Below are positions 1 to 9,314 of a stretch of DNA of 64,000 nucleotides, one piece after another. The position numbers and the translations under genes are program-made. The stretch is taken from the NCBI RefSeq assembly GCF_020859565.1, contig NZ_JAJHUO010000001.1, positions 167,014 through 231,013 of the forward strand, in the 5' to 3' direction. Under the pieces are notes generated by a model. That model had not been told where the DNA came from. It saw nothing but the letters and a program-made list of their open reading frames with translations, and made no database searches. This stretch comes from Saccharothrix luteola. GTDB lineage: Bacteria; Actinomycetota; Actinomycetes; Mycobacteriales; Pseudonocardiaceae. Every line of letters begins with the position of its first letter. The first letter of the stretch is position 1.

Positions 1-308
1 TTCGCCTGCCGGCCCGCCACACCGGTCTTCGGTTCGAGGCGGCCGGCGATCAGCATCAACGAGAACCCGGCGAGGGTGGCGAACAGGGCCGACGAGCGCC
101 CTTCCGCCAGGCCCCGCACCCAGGCGCCGACACCCTCCGCGGCGGTCGCCGACGGGCCGAGGTGCACGACGTACATCCCGAACACGGCCAACGCGCGAGC
201 CAGATCGACTCCCACCAAGCGCCCAACCGTGGAAGCGTGCACTGCCGCCGTCCCGGACCGGGGAGTCGACGTCTCGGGCGCAGCCGAGATGTCCTGTTGC
301 GGTCGCAT
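1..308 (-). CDS. HGSNAT/DUF418-like membrane protein, N-terminal part (runs off left edge)
   Basis: About 100 N-terminal codons are present and the rest lies beyond the left edge. Translation from the ATG at 308 gives a polar leader of roughly 34 residues, then GRLVGVDLARALAVFGMYVV, a short loop, and a second hydrophobic stretch around GRSSALFATLAGFSLML. The RLVGVDLARALAVFGM and GRSSALFATLAGFSL blocks are typical of the heparan-alpha-glucosaminide N-acetyltransferase catalytic family (HGSNAT_cat, often joined to DUF418 in actinobacteria). Those proteins are multi-pass membrane acyltransferase-like proteins of unclear substrate. The family call rests on these two segments only. Confidence 0.6.
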   Translation of the reverse strand, partial: MRPQQDISAAPETSTPRSGTAAVHASTVGRLVGVDLARALAVFGMYVVHLGPSATAAEGVGAWVRGLAEGRSSALFATLAGFSLMLIAGRLEPKTGVAGRQA

Positions 309-490
309 CAGATTCACGCTGCCACTGTCGCGGCACGGTCGGGCTGTGAGCGATCCGTCAGGTTTCGGTGCCACCCCCGCCGGTCGGCGGAACTTCACCC
401 CCGAATGACGCCGCGGGCATGGATCGGGATACTGCCGCGCACCTCACTGCCACCCGCTCCCGATGTGGCGAGGAGGCCTGGTGATCGCGT

Positions 491-1806
491 TCAGCTGTAC
501 CGGCGTTCGAAGTCGGCGAAGGCGGCCTCGTGGTTCCACTGGGGGGCGGCTTTGGGATTGCCGTCGAGGAAGGCGTGGTCCAGGGAGGTGCGGGCGAGGG
601 TTTTCAAAGTCGCGGTAGGACAGGCGGTAGTCGGTGGTGGCGCGGGTGTACTCGCGGGTGAGGTCGGTGCGGGAGATGCCCTCGTCGTCGGTGGCCAGGG
701 TGATCGGCACGTCGAAGGTCCGGTAGGTCGGGAAGGGGTGTTCCGGGCCGGACACCTGGAGGATCTGTTCGTTGCTGGTCAGCGGGCTTTCCACCATGAC
801 GTGCCGCTCGCGCATGACACGCATCAGCTGCGGCCGGTCCTGCTCGTGCCGCGATGGCGACGCCGTGGCCGATTCGCTCGGCGTGACCGACCATCACGGC
901 TTCGCGGATGTGGTAGGTCAGCTCTTCCGGTTGTGCCTGAACCAGTTCGGGGATCAGTTCTCCGGCGTGCAGCGTGATGTGGGCCTTGGGGCAGGTGCCG
1001 CACAGGTAGTCCAGCATCCGCATGTGCAGCCGGTAGTTGCGGTTGTCTGCCTCGGCCAACTCGAAGCCGTAGACCATGTCGGTGAACCACGTTGGGTTCG
1101 TTGTTGCGGCCGACCTGGTGGAGGTAGCGCAACGTCAGGTCGCAGCCCGGTGAGGCGTCCGGGGTGTCGCAGCCGAGCAGTTCGCGGTTGTCGGCCTCGT
1201 CGCGGTCGGTGTCCGCGCGGGCCTCGGTGAGGATGCGCGACAGCACGCCTTCGGCGAGCACTTGCCGGTGCATCGCGGCGAAGTCCTCGCTGAACGTCAC
1301 CCGCTTGGCGAGCTCGGCCACCGCGCCGCCCTGGCGGGTGGTGATGGTCTCCATGCACGACTCGTTCTGCCGCCCCGCCTTGTCCACCACGTCGGCCAGC
1401 ATCTCCGGCCGGTGCACGGTCGTGGGTGTGAAGCCCTCCATGGACCACGCGGCGATCACCTCGGCCCGGAACTCCGGATCGGTCACCGCGTCCGCCACCG
1501 GGCCCTCCCCCGGATCGCACGGACCGTCCACCGCGACGTGGTCCTCCACGTCGGCGCACATCCCGGCGCGGGCACCGAGGTCGATGAGCGTCTCGGTGGT
1601 CACCCCTTGGGCAGCTCGCGCGGGAACGCGTCCAGCCGCGCCGGGTCGTCGCGCACCGAGTCCAGGTAACGCTCCACCCCGAACTCCGCCGCCACGGCCG
1701 GAACCGCGCCGACGATGCCGTGACAGCCGGACACGCTGCGCGTCCAGGGAATCCCCGTCACAGCGGTGACGCAATCGACCACGGGATGTCCAACGGGAAG
1801 TGTCAC
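491..1806 (-). pseudogene. adenosine deaminase (ADGF/CECR1-like) pseudogene
   Basis: Adenosine deaminase hallmarks are spread over four reading frames on one strand: ELPKG then TETLIDLGARAG, the ITLHAGEL block with RIGHGVAI, VMVESPLTSNEQ, the LATDDEGISRTDL metal/catalytic block, and a C-terminal WNHEAAFADFERRY ending at the TGA at 491. Frame breaks lie near 1080 (VVH where family members read VVFTDMVYG), near 840-860 just after RIGHGVAI, and near 605 (extra T before the TLARTSLDHAF segment). At about 1610-1620 ELPKG joins directly to TTETLIDL, so the segment that should carry the zinc-binding HxH (GDLHNHLSGAV-type) is missing. With that motif gone it cannot be a working deaminase, even if one or two frame breaks are sequencing errors. 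Confidence 0.75.
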
Positions 1807-1844
1807 GCGGCGGAGATCATCACTGCGTTCTGTGCGCAGACGAA

Positions 1845-1896
1845 GGAACTCCTGGTAGGTCGGACGTTACGGAAGCGCCGCTCGGCCAGGAGTTCC
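1845..1896. repeat. inverted repeat, 11-bp perfect arms
   Basis: GGAACTCCTGG at 1845-1855 is exactly repeated in inverse at 1886-1896, with 30 nt between. It lies between the deaminase pseudogene and the end of the HAF-repeat gene. The loop is long for a terminator, so a mobile-element end or a decayed operator is also possible. Confidence 0.35.
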
Positions 1897-1984
1897 GTTG
1901 TCAGTAGCTGTTTCCGAGCTATCGGGGTTGGGTGAGTCGGCAGGTTGTGATTCCGGGAGGCCGACGCCGACCACGTGGTCGAGC

Positions 1985-2013
1985 CCGCCCCGGGCCACGA
2001 GTGCCCGGGGCGG
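1985..2013 (-). terminator. hairpin terminator after HAF-repeat gene
   Basis: Perfect 11-bp stem (CCGCCCCGGGC at 1985-1995 and its complement at 2003-2013) with a 7-nt loop, 10 nt beyond the stop codon at 2024. There is no U-run, as is usual in actinomycetes. Confidence 0.6.
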
Positions 2014-2023
2014 CCGGCAGATG

Positions 2024-3157
2024 TCAGCGGGACAGGGTCGTGGCGACCGGGGTCCAGCGGACGCCCTTCCAGGTGCCGTCGGCGGTGGTGCTGCGACCGA
2101 CCACGACGCCGTGGTTGTTGATCGCGACCGGCGTGCTGTAAGCACCGCCCAGCGAGTCGAGGTAGGTGAGCTGCCCGTCGCGCCAGAGGAACACGCGGGT
2201 CGACGAGTAGTCCGGCGACGAGGCGTGCCCGATGACGTCGCCGCGATCGTTGATCGCGGTCGCCACGGAGTTGCCGGGCAGGCCCAGGTCGACCTGCTTG
2301 CCGCCGGCCGGCCACAGCACGGCGCGGGACATGCCGTTCTCCAGGACCCAGCCGACCGCGTCGCCGCGCTCGTTGAGGGACTGCTCGCCGTGGGCGAGCC
2401 GCCCGCTCTCCGACAGGACGGTCAGCTCCTCGCCGTCCCAGCGCAGCGACACCATGCCCCGGTTGGCGACGATCACACCGGCCTCGTTGATCGCCTCCGG
2501 GTCGTACGTGCCGTAGCCCGGACCGGGCGCCAGCTTGGTGCACACGCCGTCGGTGCAGCGGAGCGCGGCGAACTCCTGGAAGGAGGCGGAGGCGTAGCTC
2601 GCCGCGACGACACCGGCGTTGTTGATCGCGTACGTCGACACGTGATCACCGGCCACCGGCAGCTCCAGGTGCCGCTCCCCGTCCCACACGGTGGCGTGTT
2701 GCTCGCCCCGGGCCGACGTGGCGTAGGACATCGGCACGCTGCCGTCGTCGTTGATCACCTGCGCCAGGGCCCACGCTGCTCCGGGCGGCGAGATGGCCCG
2801 CCGCTGACCCCCGAACCAGACCCACGGCCTCTGCGTGTCCGGCACGCCGTCGGAGGTCAACCCGAGCACCTGGCCGCCCTGGTTGATCGCGCCGGCCAGA
2901 CCGGGACCGAGGTCGGTCGCACCACCGCGCGGCGACCACAGGACCGCGCGCGTCGGCGCGTCGCCCTGCGCGCTGCCGACGACCTGGCCGAGGTCGTTGA
3001 CCCCGGTCGGGTAGTAGCTGAGGGTGCCGGGCAGCCCCGCGACGCCCGGCAGTTCGGCGATGACGTGCGTGGCGGACGCGACCGCCGCGGGAGTGGTGGC
3101 CAGTGGCAGGGCTGTCGCGAGCGCCAACACGGCCAGCGACGCGCGTAAGTCGGGCAT
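2024..3157 (-). CDS. secreted HAF-repeat protein
   Basis: 377 residues from the ATG at 3157. The N-terminus is an export signal (MPDLRASLAVLALATALPL, then an Ala-rich stretch ending near AVASA). The rest is a string of roughly 50-residue repeats with the pattern AIN-x-x-G-x-V-V-G followed by A-V-L-W and D-L-G, for example GVNDLGQVVG, AINDRGDVIG and AINNHGVVVG. These are the HAF (extracellular repeat, TIGR02913) signature; such proteins form predicted secreted beta-structures of unknown function. A terminator-like hairpin follows. A shortened copy of this gene and its leader sits at 12922-13051. The reading frame extends upstream to 3382, but the signal peptide fixes the start. Confidence 0.8.
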   Translation of the reverse strand: MPDLRASLAVLALATALPLATTPAAVASATHVIAELPGVAGLPGTLSYYPTGVNDLGQVVGSAQGDAPTRAVLWSPRGGATDLGPGLAGAINQGGQVLGLTSDGVPDTQRPWVWFGGQRRAISPPGAAWALAQVINDDGSVPMSYATSARGEQHATVWDGERHLELPVAGDHVSTYAINNAGVVAASYASASFQEFAALRCTDGVCTKLAPGPGYGTYDPEAINEAGVIVANRGMVSLRWDGEELTVLSESGRLAHGEQSLNERGDAVGWVLENGMSRAVLWPAGGKQVDLGLPGNSVATAINDRGDVIGHASSPDYSSTRVFLWRDGQLTYLDSLGGAYSTPVAINNHGVVVGRSTTADGTWKGVRWTPVATTLSR

Positions 3158-3578
3158 GATCGCTCCGTTGCGAGTATGTCCTGAAGTCGTACTGGATCGA
3201 TCAACGGTAGCCCTCGCGCGCCCGCGACGGTGACGGCCGGACAGCGCAACGGTCCACGAAACCGTTGCGCCGCACGGAGGTCCATGATGCGGATTTGCTC
3301 CGCCGACGGTCCCGAGGACTACAGCGGATTCGATTGCCAGGAGACCACTTTCCGCGGCGTGGACGGCTGACCGAAGCCGCAACCGAACGCAATCGGCCCA
3401 CGGGCCGGTTGCGGCATGAGCGCGACCGGCAGGTCACGGACCGCGCAGCCGGTCGAGGGCGTCGGGCTTCGGCGTGCCCGCCCGTTGACGACGTCGAACC
3501 TTCACCTGATCCTGAGCGGGTCCGCAGTCGCCTCGGATGTGCCGCCCGCATCCGCCACCGGAGGAAGGACCTCCCGAC
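3158..3578. other. divergent intergenic region
   Basis: 421 bp between the HAF-repeat gene (leftward) and the CBM2 gene (rightward). Bases 3170-3232, the leader of the HAF gene, are duplicated almost exactly at 12989-13051. A small GC hairpin (CGGCCC-AC-GGGCCG) lies near 3396. No convincing gene was seen; short open frames here lack protein-like composition. Confidence 0.5.
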
Positions 3579-4070
3579 ATGAACACCTCCGCTCGTCCGA
3601 GACGCGGGTCGACAGCGGTCGGCCTCGTGCTGACCCTGCTGGCGGCTCTCGCCGGCTTACTCGTCGTCGCCAGCCAGTCCGGAGCCACGGCGCAACCCTC
3701 CCCGACGAACACCTCTTCGAACACCCACCCGACGGACTACCCGCCCTCCAGCACCACCACGCCGACACCGACCGGTCGGTGCACCGCCGTCTACCGCCTG
3801 GTCGGCACCTGGCCGGGCGGGCTGCTCGGCGAGGTCGTCGTCACGGCCGGCTCGCCGATCACCACCTGGAACGTGCAGTGGACGCTCGCGCCCGAGCAGG
3901 AGGTCACCAACCTCTGGGGCGGCGTCGCCTACGACCTCGGCCGGACGGCGAACGTGCGCAACGCCCACTGGAACGGCGCGCTCGCGCCGCAGGCCACCGC
4001 GACCATCGGCTTCACCGTGTCCGGCAGCCCGCACCCGCACAACCCGATGGTCAGCTGCCTCGCGTCCTGA
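3579..4070 (+). CDS. secreted cellulose-binding (CBM2) domain protein
   Basis: 163 residues. A GAGGAAGGA ribosome site at 3561-3569 precedes the ATG. Residues 1-40 are a signal peptide (RRGS, then an LVLTLLAALAGLLVV core), followed by a Ser/Thr/Pro-rich linker. The C-terminal part of about 100 residues is a family 2 carbohydrate-binding module: CTAVYRLVGTWPGG, the WNVQWTL strand, a V-x-N-L-W-G-G turn, AHWNGALAPQATATIGF, and a second Cys near the end that can pair with the first. No catalytic domain is present, so it probably acts as a lone polysaccharide-binding protein or a truncated glycosidase. Confidence 0.75.
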   Translation: MNTSARPRRGSTAVGLVLTLLAALAGLLVVASQSGATAQPSPTNTSSNTHPTDYPPSSTTTPTPTGRCTAVYRLVGTWPGGLLGEVVVTAGSPITTWNVQWTLAPEQEVTNLWGGVAYDLGRTANVRNAHWNGALAPQATATIGFTVSGSPHPHNPMVSCLAS

Positions 4071-4297
4071 CGAGCGGGGCGCGGACACGCCGGCCGGCAC
4101 GCTGCCCGGAGAACTCCTGCCCCACTGCCCTCCGGAGGACCTGACCCACTGGTCCGACGGCAGGCCGATGCTGTGCGCCAACCCCAAGCGGGACGCGAGG
4201 ACCGCCTAGCGCAACTCCATGTCGTCCCACTGCCTCGAGGCCTGTGCAGTGCACCGGCTTCACCGTCACGTTCCACGCGGTGGCCTGATAGCCCTAC

Positions 4298-4326
4298 GGT
4301 GCGGCCCGGGGCCCCCGGGCCGCACC
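4298..4326. terminator. bidirectional hairpin terminator
   Basis: A perfect 13-bp stem (4298-4310 with 4314-4326) and a 3-nt loop lie between the end of the CBM2 gene and the converging SGNH hydrolase gene, whose stop codon is at 4330-4332. Bases 4071-4297 hold one open stretch (DLTHWSDGRPMLCANP) with no start; I could not assign it. Confidence 0.75.
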
Positions 4327-4329
4327 GGG

Positions 4330-5583
4330 TCAGCCGACCGTGATCGTGCCGTCCGCCGACCGGACGCAGGCGACGCCCCGGGCCGTCGTGGTGGCGGCAC
4401 CGGTGAGGCAGCGGCCCAGCACCGCGTGGCCGGAGGCGTTCGGGTGCCACGACTCCTGGCACGTCTGGAAGTGCGTCACGCAGGTGTTGGCGATGCGCTG
4501 CACATCGATCTTGTCCTTGCCGGCCAGGCTGGTGACGAAGGTGCCGCTCGGGCCGTCCTGGAGCCGGATGGGGGTGGCCAGGGCGTTCGCCGGGCTACCG
4601 CCCCGCTCGCACAGCCGCGCACCGTCGAAGGCTCGCTGCACGTTGAGCAGGACCAGGTCGGCGCTGGGGAACTCGGCGGACAGCGCGGCGTGCGCGCCCT
4701 GCACCACGGTGCCCAGCCGGGACGAGAACACGTGGCCCGGGGAGAGGCTGGCGCGGTGCACCGGGCAGCCCGCGGCGTAGCGCTCGGCACCGAGGTCGCG
4801 GAACTTGTCCCGGGTGTCGGTGCGGCCGTCCTCGTCGTGGTACTCGGCGACGAGGTCCAAGGGCAGCGGGTTGGTGTAGTCCTGGAGGACCACCCGGTGC
4901 CGGCCGTCGGCGTCGACCTGGGCCAGGGTGGTGAGCAGCTGCCGCAGGGCCGCGGTGGTCTCGGCGGTGGCCGCCGCGATCTCGGCCTCGGTGGCCAGGT
5001 CGGACACCGCGCACGGCTCCTGCGGCACGGGGCCGCCCAGGTAGGCCCAGAACTCCCACCAGCCGGTCCAGGCGTCGGCGATGAAGCGGTTCGCGCACAG
5101 CGTGGCCACGTCGCCGAAGGTGAACGAGCTGTTGTTCGAGCCAAGGCCGACCAGCACCAGGTCGATGTCGTGGGTGCCCGCCACCGAGCGCAACTGGTCG
5201 AGCTGGGAGGCGACGGCCCGCCCCTTCGTCCGGCTGCCCGAAGGGCTGGCGATGTCGTGGGGTTGGCCGCCCGAGCAGGCCAGGTTGAACCGGGCCTGGA
5301 TGCCGGGCAGGTCGGCCCGGTGCAGGGAGGCGTTGGCGGACCGGTGGCAGAAGAAGGCGTTGTCGTTGGGCGCGGACCAGCCGGGGAAGGACTGGGGCAC
5401 CCCGTTGACGTCGGTCACCGGCTGGTAGGCACCCGCGCCCTCGCCGCTGACGAAGCTGTCGCCGAGCGCGATGGCGGCGGTGGGCAGCGCGGTCGCGGTC
5501 GGCGCCGCTTGCGCGGTGGCGGCGGACCAGGTGAGCACGACGGCGAGCACCGCCGGTAGCACCGGGTGTCGAAGCAGGGGCAT
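4330..5583 (-). CDS. secreted SGNH/GDSL hydrolase
   Basis: 417 residues from the ATG at 5583, which follows a GAGGAGGT ribosome site. Residues 1-28 form a signal peptide ending around AQAAP. Block I is ALGDSFVSGEGAG with the nucleophile Ser43; the oxyanion-hole Asn is in GLGSNNSS (about residue 150); the catalytic His is in SWHPNASGH near the C-terminus. An acidic Glu stands just before that SWH, where Asp is common. Several Cys pairs are typical of exported SEST-type lipases/esterases. It likely hydrolyses esters of lipids or polysaccharides outside the cell; the substrate cannot be told from sequence. Confidence 0.82.
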   Translation of the reverse strand: MPLLRHPVLPAVLAVVLTWSAATAQAAPTATALPTAAIALGDSFVSGEGAGAYQPVTDVNGVPQSFPGWSAPNDNAFFCHRSANASLHRADLPGIQARFNLACSGGQPHDIASPSGSRTKGRAVASQLDQLRSVAGTHDIDLVLVGLGSNNSSFTFGDVATLCANRFIADAWTGWWEFWAYLGGPVPQEPCAVSDLATEAEIAAATAETTAALRQLLTTLAQVDADGRHRVVLQDYTNPLPLDLVAEYHDEDGRTDTRDKFRDLGAERYAAGCPVHRASLSPGHVFSSRLGTVVQGAHAALSAEFPSADLVLLNVQRAFDGARLCERGGSPANALATPIRLQDGPSGTFVTSLAGKDKIDVQRIANTCVTHFQTCQESWHPNASGHAVLGRCLTGAATTTARGVACVRSADGTITVG

Positions 5584-5827
5584 CACGACCTCCTCGTTGA
5601 CGGCCGAACTGACGTGAAATCTGTTCACGTGGCATGGCTGCGGTCAAGACCGAAGGCGTTCTTCGGGAGGGCGTTGACGGGCGTCATCACCCGGACCCGC
5701 TACCCGCGGAACCGAGGGCGGGACCTGCCGAGGAAGACTGAGTTCCCGTAGAGACGATTGACGGCTCGACCGCGAGCTGAAGCGCCAGGAAGGCGAGGGC
5801 CGCCTCGTGGTCGAAGTGCTCCGGAGG

Positions 5828-6571
5828 TCACGTTGGCCGGAAGTCCTGGGTCAGGCGGAACGTGAAGTAGTCGACCCTCCAGCCGTCCTTCTCCAAGCCC
5901 TCCTGGGCGATGACCTCTGTCCTGAAGCCTTGCTGATCGGCCAGGTGCTCCAGGTAGGGCAGGTCGCCGGAGGTGCCGAAGAAGATCAGCATCCTGCCGG
6001 TCGGTGTGAGGTGGCGTTTCGCGGCGCGGAAGAACTCGGTCATCGCGCGGTAGTTCTCGTCGGTCATGGCGGCCTCGAACAGGTCCCGAGGGGCGAACCA
6101 CCGGAATGGGGGGTCGAAGACGATCAGGTCGAATTCGCCGTCGACATCGCTGAACACGTCGCTGTGACGGACCTCGACCCGATCCGCGACGCCGTTGCGC
6201 TCGGCGTTTCGCCGGGCTGCCGCCACAGCGCCAGGGTTGATGTCGACCGCCAGGACGTCTGCGGCGTGCGAGGCCGCCAGGATGGCGTTGACGCCGCTTC
6301 CGGTCCCCATGTCCAGCACGCGGTCGCTCTCGCGGACCTCGGCCAGGACGGCCTCGCCGAGGAGGTGGGACACGCCCGTGATGGGCATGACCTCAGGCGG
6401 GATGACCAAGGTCCGGCCCAAGTAGGTGACTGTTCGACCTGGGCCGGCTTCCGCCTTCCCGTTGTTGTAGGCGTTCTCATGCCATCGACGGATGCGCTCG
6501 GCGTGTTCCTCGGTGACCATTGGGGTGTAGCCGGCGGCTGGGCGCTTGGCTGTTGGGTCGGTTTCGGCCAT
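5828..6571 (-). CDS. SAM-dependent methyltransferase (PrmC/RsmC-like)
   Basis: 247 residues. The SAM-binding motif I is VLDMGTGSGVNAI (residues 85-97), followed by an acidic motif II (LAVDINPGAV) and the VFDPPF motif (151-156). The (N/D)PP(F/Y) signature marks methyltransferases acting on amide, amino or ring nitrogen, such as PrmC, RsmC and TrmN6. The N-terminal 80 residues are not recognised. It stands alone between the SGNH gene and the beta-propeller gene, so its target (protein glutamine, nucleic acid or small molecule) cannot be decided from context. Confidence 0.72.
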   Translation of the reverse strand: MAETDPTAKRPAAGYTPMVTEEHAERIRRWHENAYNNGKAEAGPGRTVTYLGRTLVIPPEVMPITGVSHLLGEAVLAEVRESDRVLDMGTGSGVNAILAASHAADVLAVDINPGAVAAARRNAERNGVADRVEVRHSDVFSDVDGEFDLIVFDPPFRWFAPRDLFEAAMTDENYRAMTEFFRAAKRHLTPTGRMLIFFGTSGDLPYLEHLADQQGFRTEVIAQEGLEKDGWRVDYFTFRLTQDFRPT

Positions 6572-6818
6572 GTCGGCACCTTATGCAGACGCTCGATGCG
6601 GGGGTATTGATTTGGCCGTTCGTCAGACGGCGCCGGCTCGACATGTCCGGCCAGTTCGCGGCGATCGGCTGGGTAGCCGGTGATTCGTCCGAGAGCTTGG
6701 GCGAACTCGACGCGCAGGCGGGCGCGGGCGCCAGCCGGTAGATCGGGTTGGTGGCAGGAGTGATGGGGTGGCTTGCGCGCAGCGCGCGGAGTCGCACGAG
6801 CCGGCGCAGGCTCGGGAT

Positions 6819-8141
6819 TCACGTCAGGGCGCGGCCGAGTTGGGTCACTGCCCCGTTGAAGTAGCCGGAGGTGGCGTAGACCGAGCGTGAGTCGGCACTG
6901 ACGAGCACGGTGGTTACCGGGTTCATGACGGCACGCAGGCCGATGTCGGCGCACCAGGCGGGGTTGGCTTCGCCGATGCACCCCCCGTAGGTCAGGTCCC
7001 CGTTGCCCGCCCGTCGGAAGTGGACCACCGCTCCCCACGACCAGCTCGGGCCCTGGACGCCGGCGTAGACGCTGGTGCCGTCCGTCGAGGCGGTGACGTC
7101 GGTGAAGGCGCCCGCCGGGCCTGCCGGACGGCAGCCGTCGGCCGTGCCGATGCAACCGGCGAACGCGAGGTCACCGTTGCTCATCCGGCGCAGGTGGGTC
7201 GTCGCACCACCCCCAACGACGTAGACGCCGTCACCGGCAGGTGTCACGGTGCCGCGAACCGCGCCCGCCAGACCACCGGACAGCGGATCACGACACCCGG
7301 TCGGAAGCCCGTTGCCCTTCCTGGCGATGCAACCGGCGTAGGTGAGCGACCCGGTGGTCGTGTCGCGGCGGAAGTGGGTGATCGAGCCGGGGTTGCCGGA
7401 CACCACGTACACGCTGACGCCGTCCGGGCTGACGAGGACTTCGGAGGCCGAGGGCATGACGCCCGCCGCGCCGAGCGACGTGCATCCCGCGGTGCCCTCA
7501 CCGATGCAGCCGCTGAAGAGGAGCGTGCCGTCGGCACTGTTGCGCCGGAAGTGGTTGAGGACGCCCTTGCCGGAACCGGTCGACGCCACGTAGACGTCCC
7601 GACCACCCGGTGCCGAGGTGACGGCGACCGGGCTCAACAGCGTGGCGGGAGCGGCCGTGCACAGGCCTTGAGCGGTCCGGTAGAGGCACGGTTGGTGGGT
7701 CAGGGCACCGGAGGACGAACGGCTGTAGCCCACGACGGCGTAGCGGGTCGCGCCGTAGAGGGTGGTGTCGAGCACGGCGATCGATCTCAAGCCGTACAGG
7801 CTGACGTCCCCCGTGCACCCGCGTTGCCGTCCGAGGCAGCCGCGGAAGGTGAGAGCACCGTCGGTGGCCCTGTGGAAGTGCGACAGCGCACCCACGTCGC
7901 TGCCGGAACCACCGTCGCCTTCGGAGGCCACGTAAACGCTCGTGCCGTCGGGGGACGCTGCGGTGTCCTGCGCCCACCGCAGCGGGTTGTCCACGGCGCC
8001 CAGCTCCACGGCGCCCGGCACGCCTTGCGAGATCGTTCGCACGAACCACAGGTCGCCTGTCGAGGCCTGTGCCGGTGACAGGCCCCAGAACACGGTGATG
8101 ATCACGACTGTCACCGCGATAGTGGACTTTCGCAGATTCAC
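6819..8141 (-). CDS. secreted beta-propeller repeat protein
   Basis: 440 residues from a GTG at 8141, six bases after an AGGAGGG ribosome site. The N-terminus is a signal peptide (TIAVTVVIITVFWGL, then PAQAS). The body has about seven repeats of 45-50 residues: a V-L-V-S-x-D-G-x-S-V-Y-V strand, then H-F-R-R, D-G-x-L-x-F-x-G-C-I and a second Cys. This resembles Lgl-type/YVTN propellers, with one predicted disulfide per blade. A propeller of this kind usually binds proteins or sugars; no catalytic residues were seen. The lectin gene lies 53 bp upstream on the same strand, so the two may be co-transcribed. The frame stays open to 9446, but only this part carries the signal peptide and repeats. 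Confidence 0.72.
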   Translation of the reverse strand: MNLRKSTIAVTVVIITVFWGLSPAQASTGDLWFVRTISQGVPGAVELGAVDNPLRWAQDTAASPDGTSVYVASEGDGGSGSDVGALSHFHRATDGALTFRGCLGRQRGCTGDVSLYGLRSIAVLDTTLYGATRYAVVGYSRSSSGALTHQPCLYRTAQGLCTAAPATLLSPVAVTSAPGGRDVYVASTGSGKGVLNHFRRNSADGTLLFSGCIGEGTAGCTSLGAAGVMPSASEVLVSPDGVSVYVVSGNPGSITHFRRDTTTGSLTYAGCIARKGNGLPTGCRDPLSGGLAGAVRGTVTPAGDGVYVVGGGATTHLRRMSNGDLAFAGCIGTADGCRPAGPAGAFTDVTASTDGTSVYAGVQGPSWSWGAVVHFRRAGNGDLTYGGCIGEANPAWCADIGLRAVMNPVTTVLVSADSRSVYATSGYFNGAVTQLGRALT

Positions 8142-8194
8142 TTGTCCGCCCTCCTGTCGTCCCGGGATCGTGTTCGGCGGCACGCGCGCCGGAG

Positions 8195-8695
8195 TCAGGG
8201 CCCCCACCAGAGTTGGACCGTCACGCGCCAGCTGCCGCTGTTGTCGCCGAGGTTGTGGTCGTTCATGGTCAGCCGCAGGTGCTGCCTGGCGGTGAAGTTG
8301 CTGGTGGTGCAGGAAGATTGGCTGCCGATGAAGAAGTAGCCCGCCGAGTCGCGGAGCTTCGCCACCAGCGAGTACTTGTTGGCGCCCGGCATCGGGTAGT
8401 TGGAGTCGGCGGCCTCGGCCTTGCCGACGGGTGGCCAGTTGGTGCTCGACGGCCAGCCACCGTCGTTGACCAGTCCGTCGGCGAAGACGCGGAACGTGTC
8501 GCCCTGCCAGATGCCCTCCGGGAAGAACGCCTGGTTGGTGAAGAGGTTGTCCCTGGTCAGGAAAACGGTCTGGGTCTCGTTCGGTGGCTGGCCGGTGGCG
8601 CAACGGACGCCGTTGGCGCCGGCCGGGGAGGCTGTGGCGGTCAGCAGCGAGGCGGTCAGCGTCGTGACGGCGGCGAAAGTCGCGATGCGGGACAT
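8195..8695 (-). CDS. secreted LecA (PA-IL)-like lectin
   Basis: 166 residues with a signal peptide cleaved near ASPAGA. The mature part matches the LecA sugar-binding jelly-roll: a GDTFRVFADGLVNDGG strand, YPMPGANKYSLVAKL, then LRLTMNDHNLGDNSGSWRV near the end. The N-D-x-x-x-x-D-N segment corresponds to the Ca2+/galactose site of Pseudomonas LecA. That family binds galactosides through calcium. Probably exported together with the neighbouring propeller protein. Function beyond carbohydrate binding is inference. Confidence 0.72.
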   Translation of the reverse strand: MSRIATFAAVTTLTASLLTATASPAGANGVRCATGQPPNETQTVFLTRDNLFTNQAFFPEGIWQGDTFRVFADGLVNDGGWPSSTNWPPVGKAEAADSNYPMPGANKYSLVAKLRDSAGYFFIGSQSSCTTSNFTARQHLRLTMNDHNLGDNSGSWRVTVQLWWGP

Positions 8696-8936
8696 GGTCG
8701 GGTTCTCCGATCAGGCTCGGCGGCGGGGTCCGCGATGGGCAGGGCCAGTCTCGACCGGCGGCGGGTGTTGGCGCGTCACGGAAACCCGGGACACCGGCGG
8801 GGTTCGTGGTACGGCCATTGAGGTGGTCCTGGACGCACCCGGTTGGCACGACGGCGGGTGTAGCGGCATCCTGCCGGCGTGCGCAGGTCGTGGAGATCCG
8901 TGATGTTCGGCCCGGGGTCTCGCGTCCGGTCCATCG

Positions 8937-9314
8937 ATGGCGGATGGTGTGGGCATGCGGCGGCGCGTGCTCTTGGTCGACGACCAGGTCTCCTACCGGC
9001 GGCTGGTCGCGCGGCTGTTGCGGTCCGGTGGGTTTGACGTCGTGGGCGAGGCCGGGACGGGACGGGAGGCGCTCGCGCTCGCCGCGGCGTGCGTGCCGGA
9101 CCTGGTGCTGCTCGACGTGCTGCTCCCGGACTTCGACGGGTTCGAGGTGGCCAGGCGGCTGGAGACGGGATCGGCGGCGCCGGCGGTGGTGCTGGTGTCC
9201 AGCAGGCAGCGGGAGGACCTCCGGGACTTCTCGAACCTGGTGCTGGTGCGTGGGTTCCTCGGCAAGGCCGAGTTCACCGTCGAAGGGCTCGTGGCCCTGC
9301 TCGGGGAGCGCTGA
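8937..9314 (+). CDS. stand-alone response-regulator receiver
   Basis: 125 residues, receiver domain only. The acidic pair is in VLLVDDQ, the phosphoacceptor is Asp60 in LVLLDVLLPD, and the conserved Lys is in FLGKAEF. No output domain follows. The stop overlaps the start of the histidine kinase by one base, so the two are translationally coupled. A CheY-like lone receiver next to a kinase that has its own DNA-binding regulator (11035-11676) may act as a phosphate sink or a second branch. The ATG at 8955 (MRRRVLLVDD) is an equally good start. Confidence 0.8.
   Translation: MADGVGMRRRVLLVDDQVSYRRLVARLLRSGGFDVVGEAGTGREALALAAACVPDLVLLDVLLPDFDGFEVARRLETGSAAPAVVLVSSRQREDLRDFSNLVLVRGFLGKAEFTVEGLVALLGER

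Noticed and set aside
1898..3148. 416-codon plus-strand frame over the HAF gene
   Set aside because: Antisense of the HAF-repeat gene with arginine-rich composition and no family features.
4081..4209. Open stretch encoding DLTHWSDGRPMLCANP before a TAG
   Set aside because: No start codon, ribosome site or recognised family; kept as a remark under the terminator entry only.
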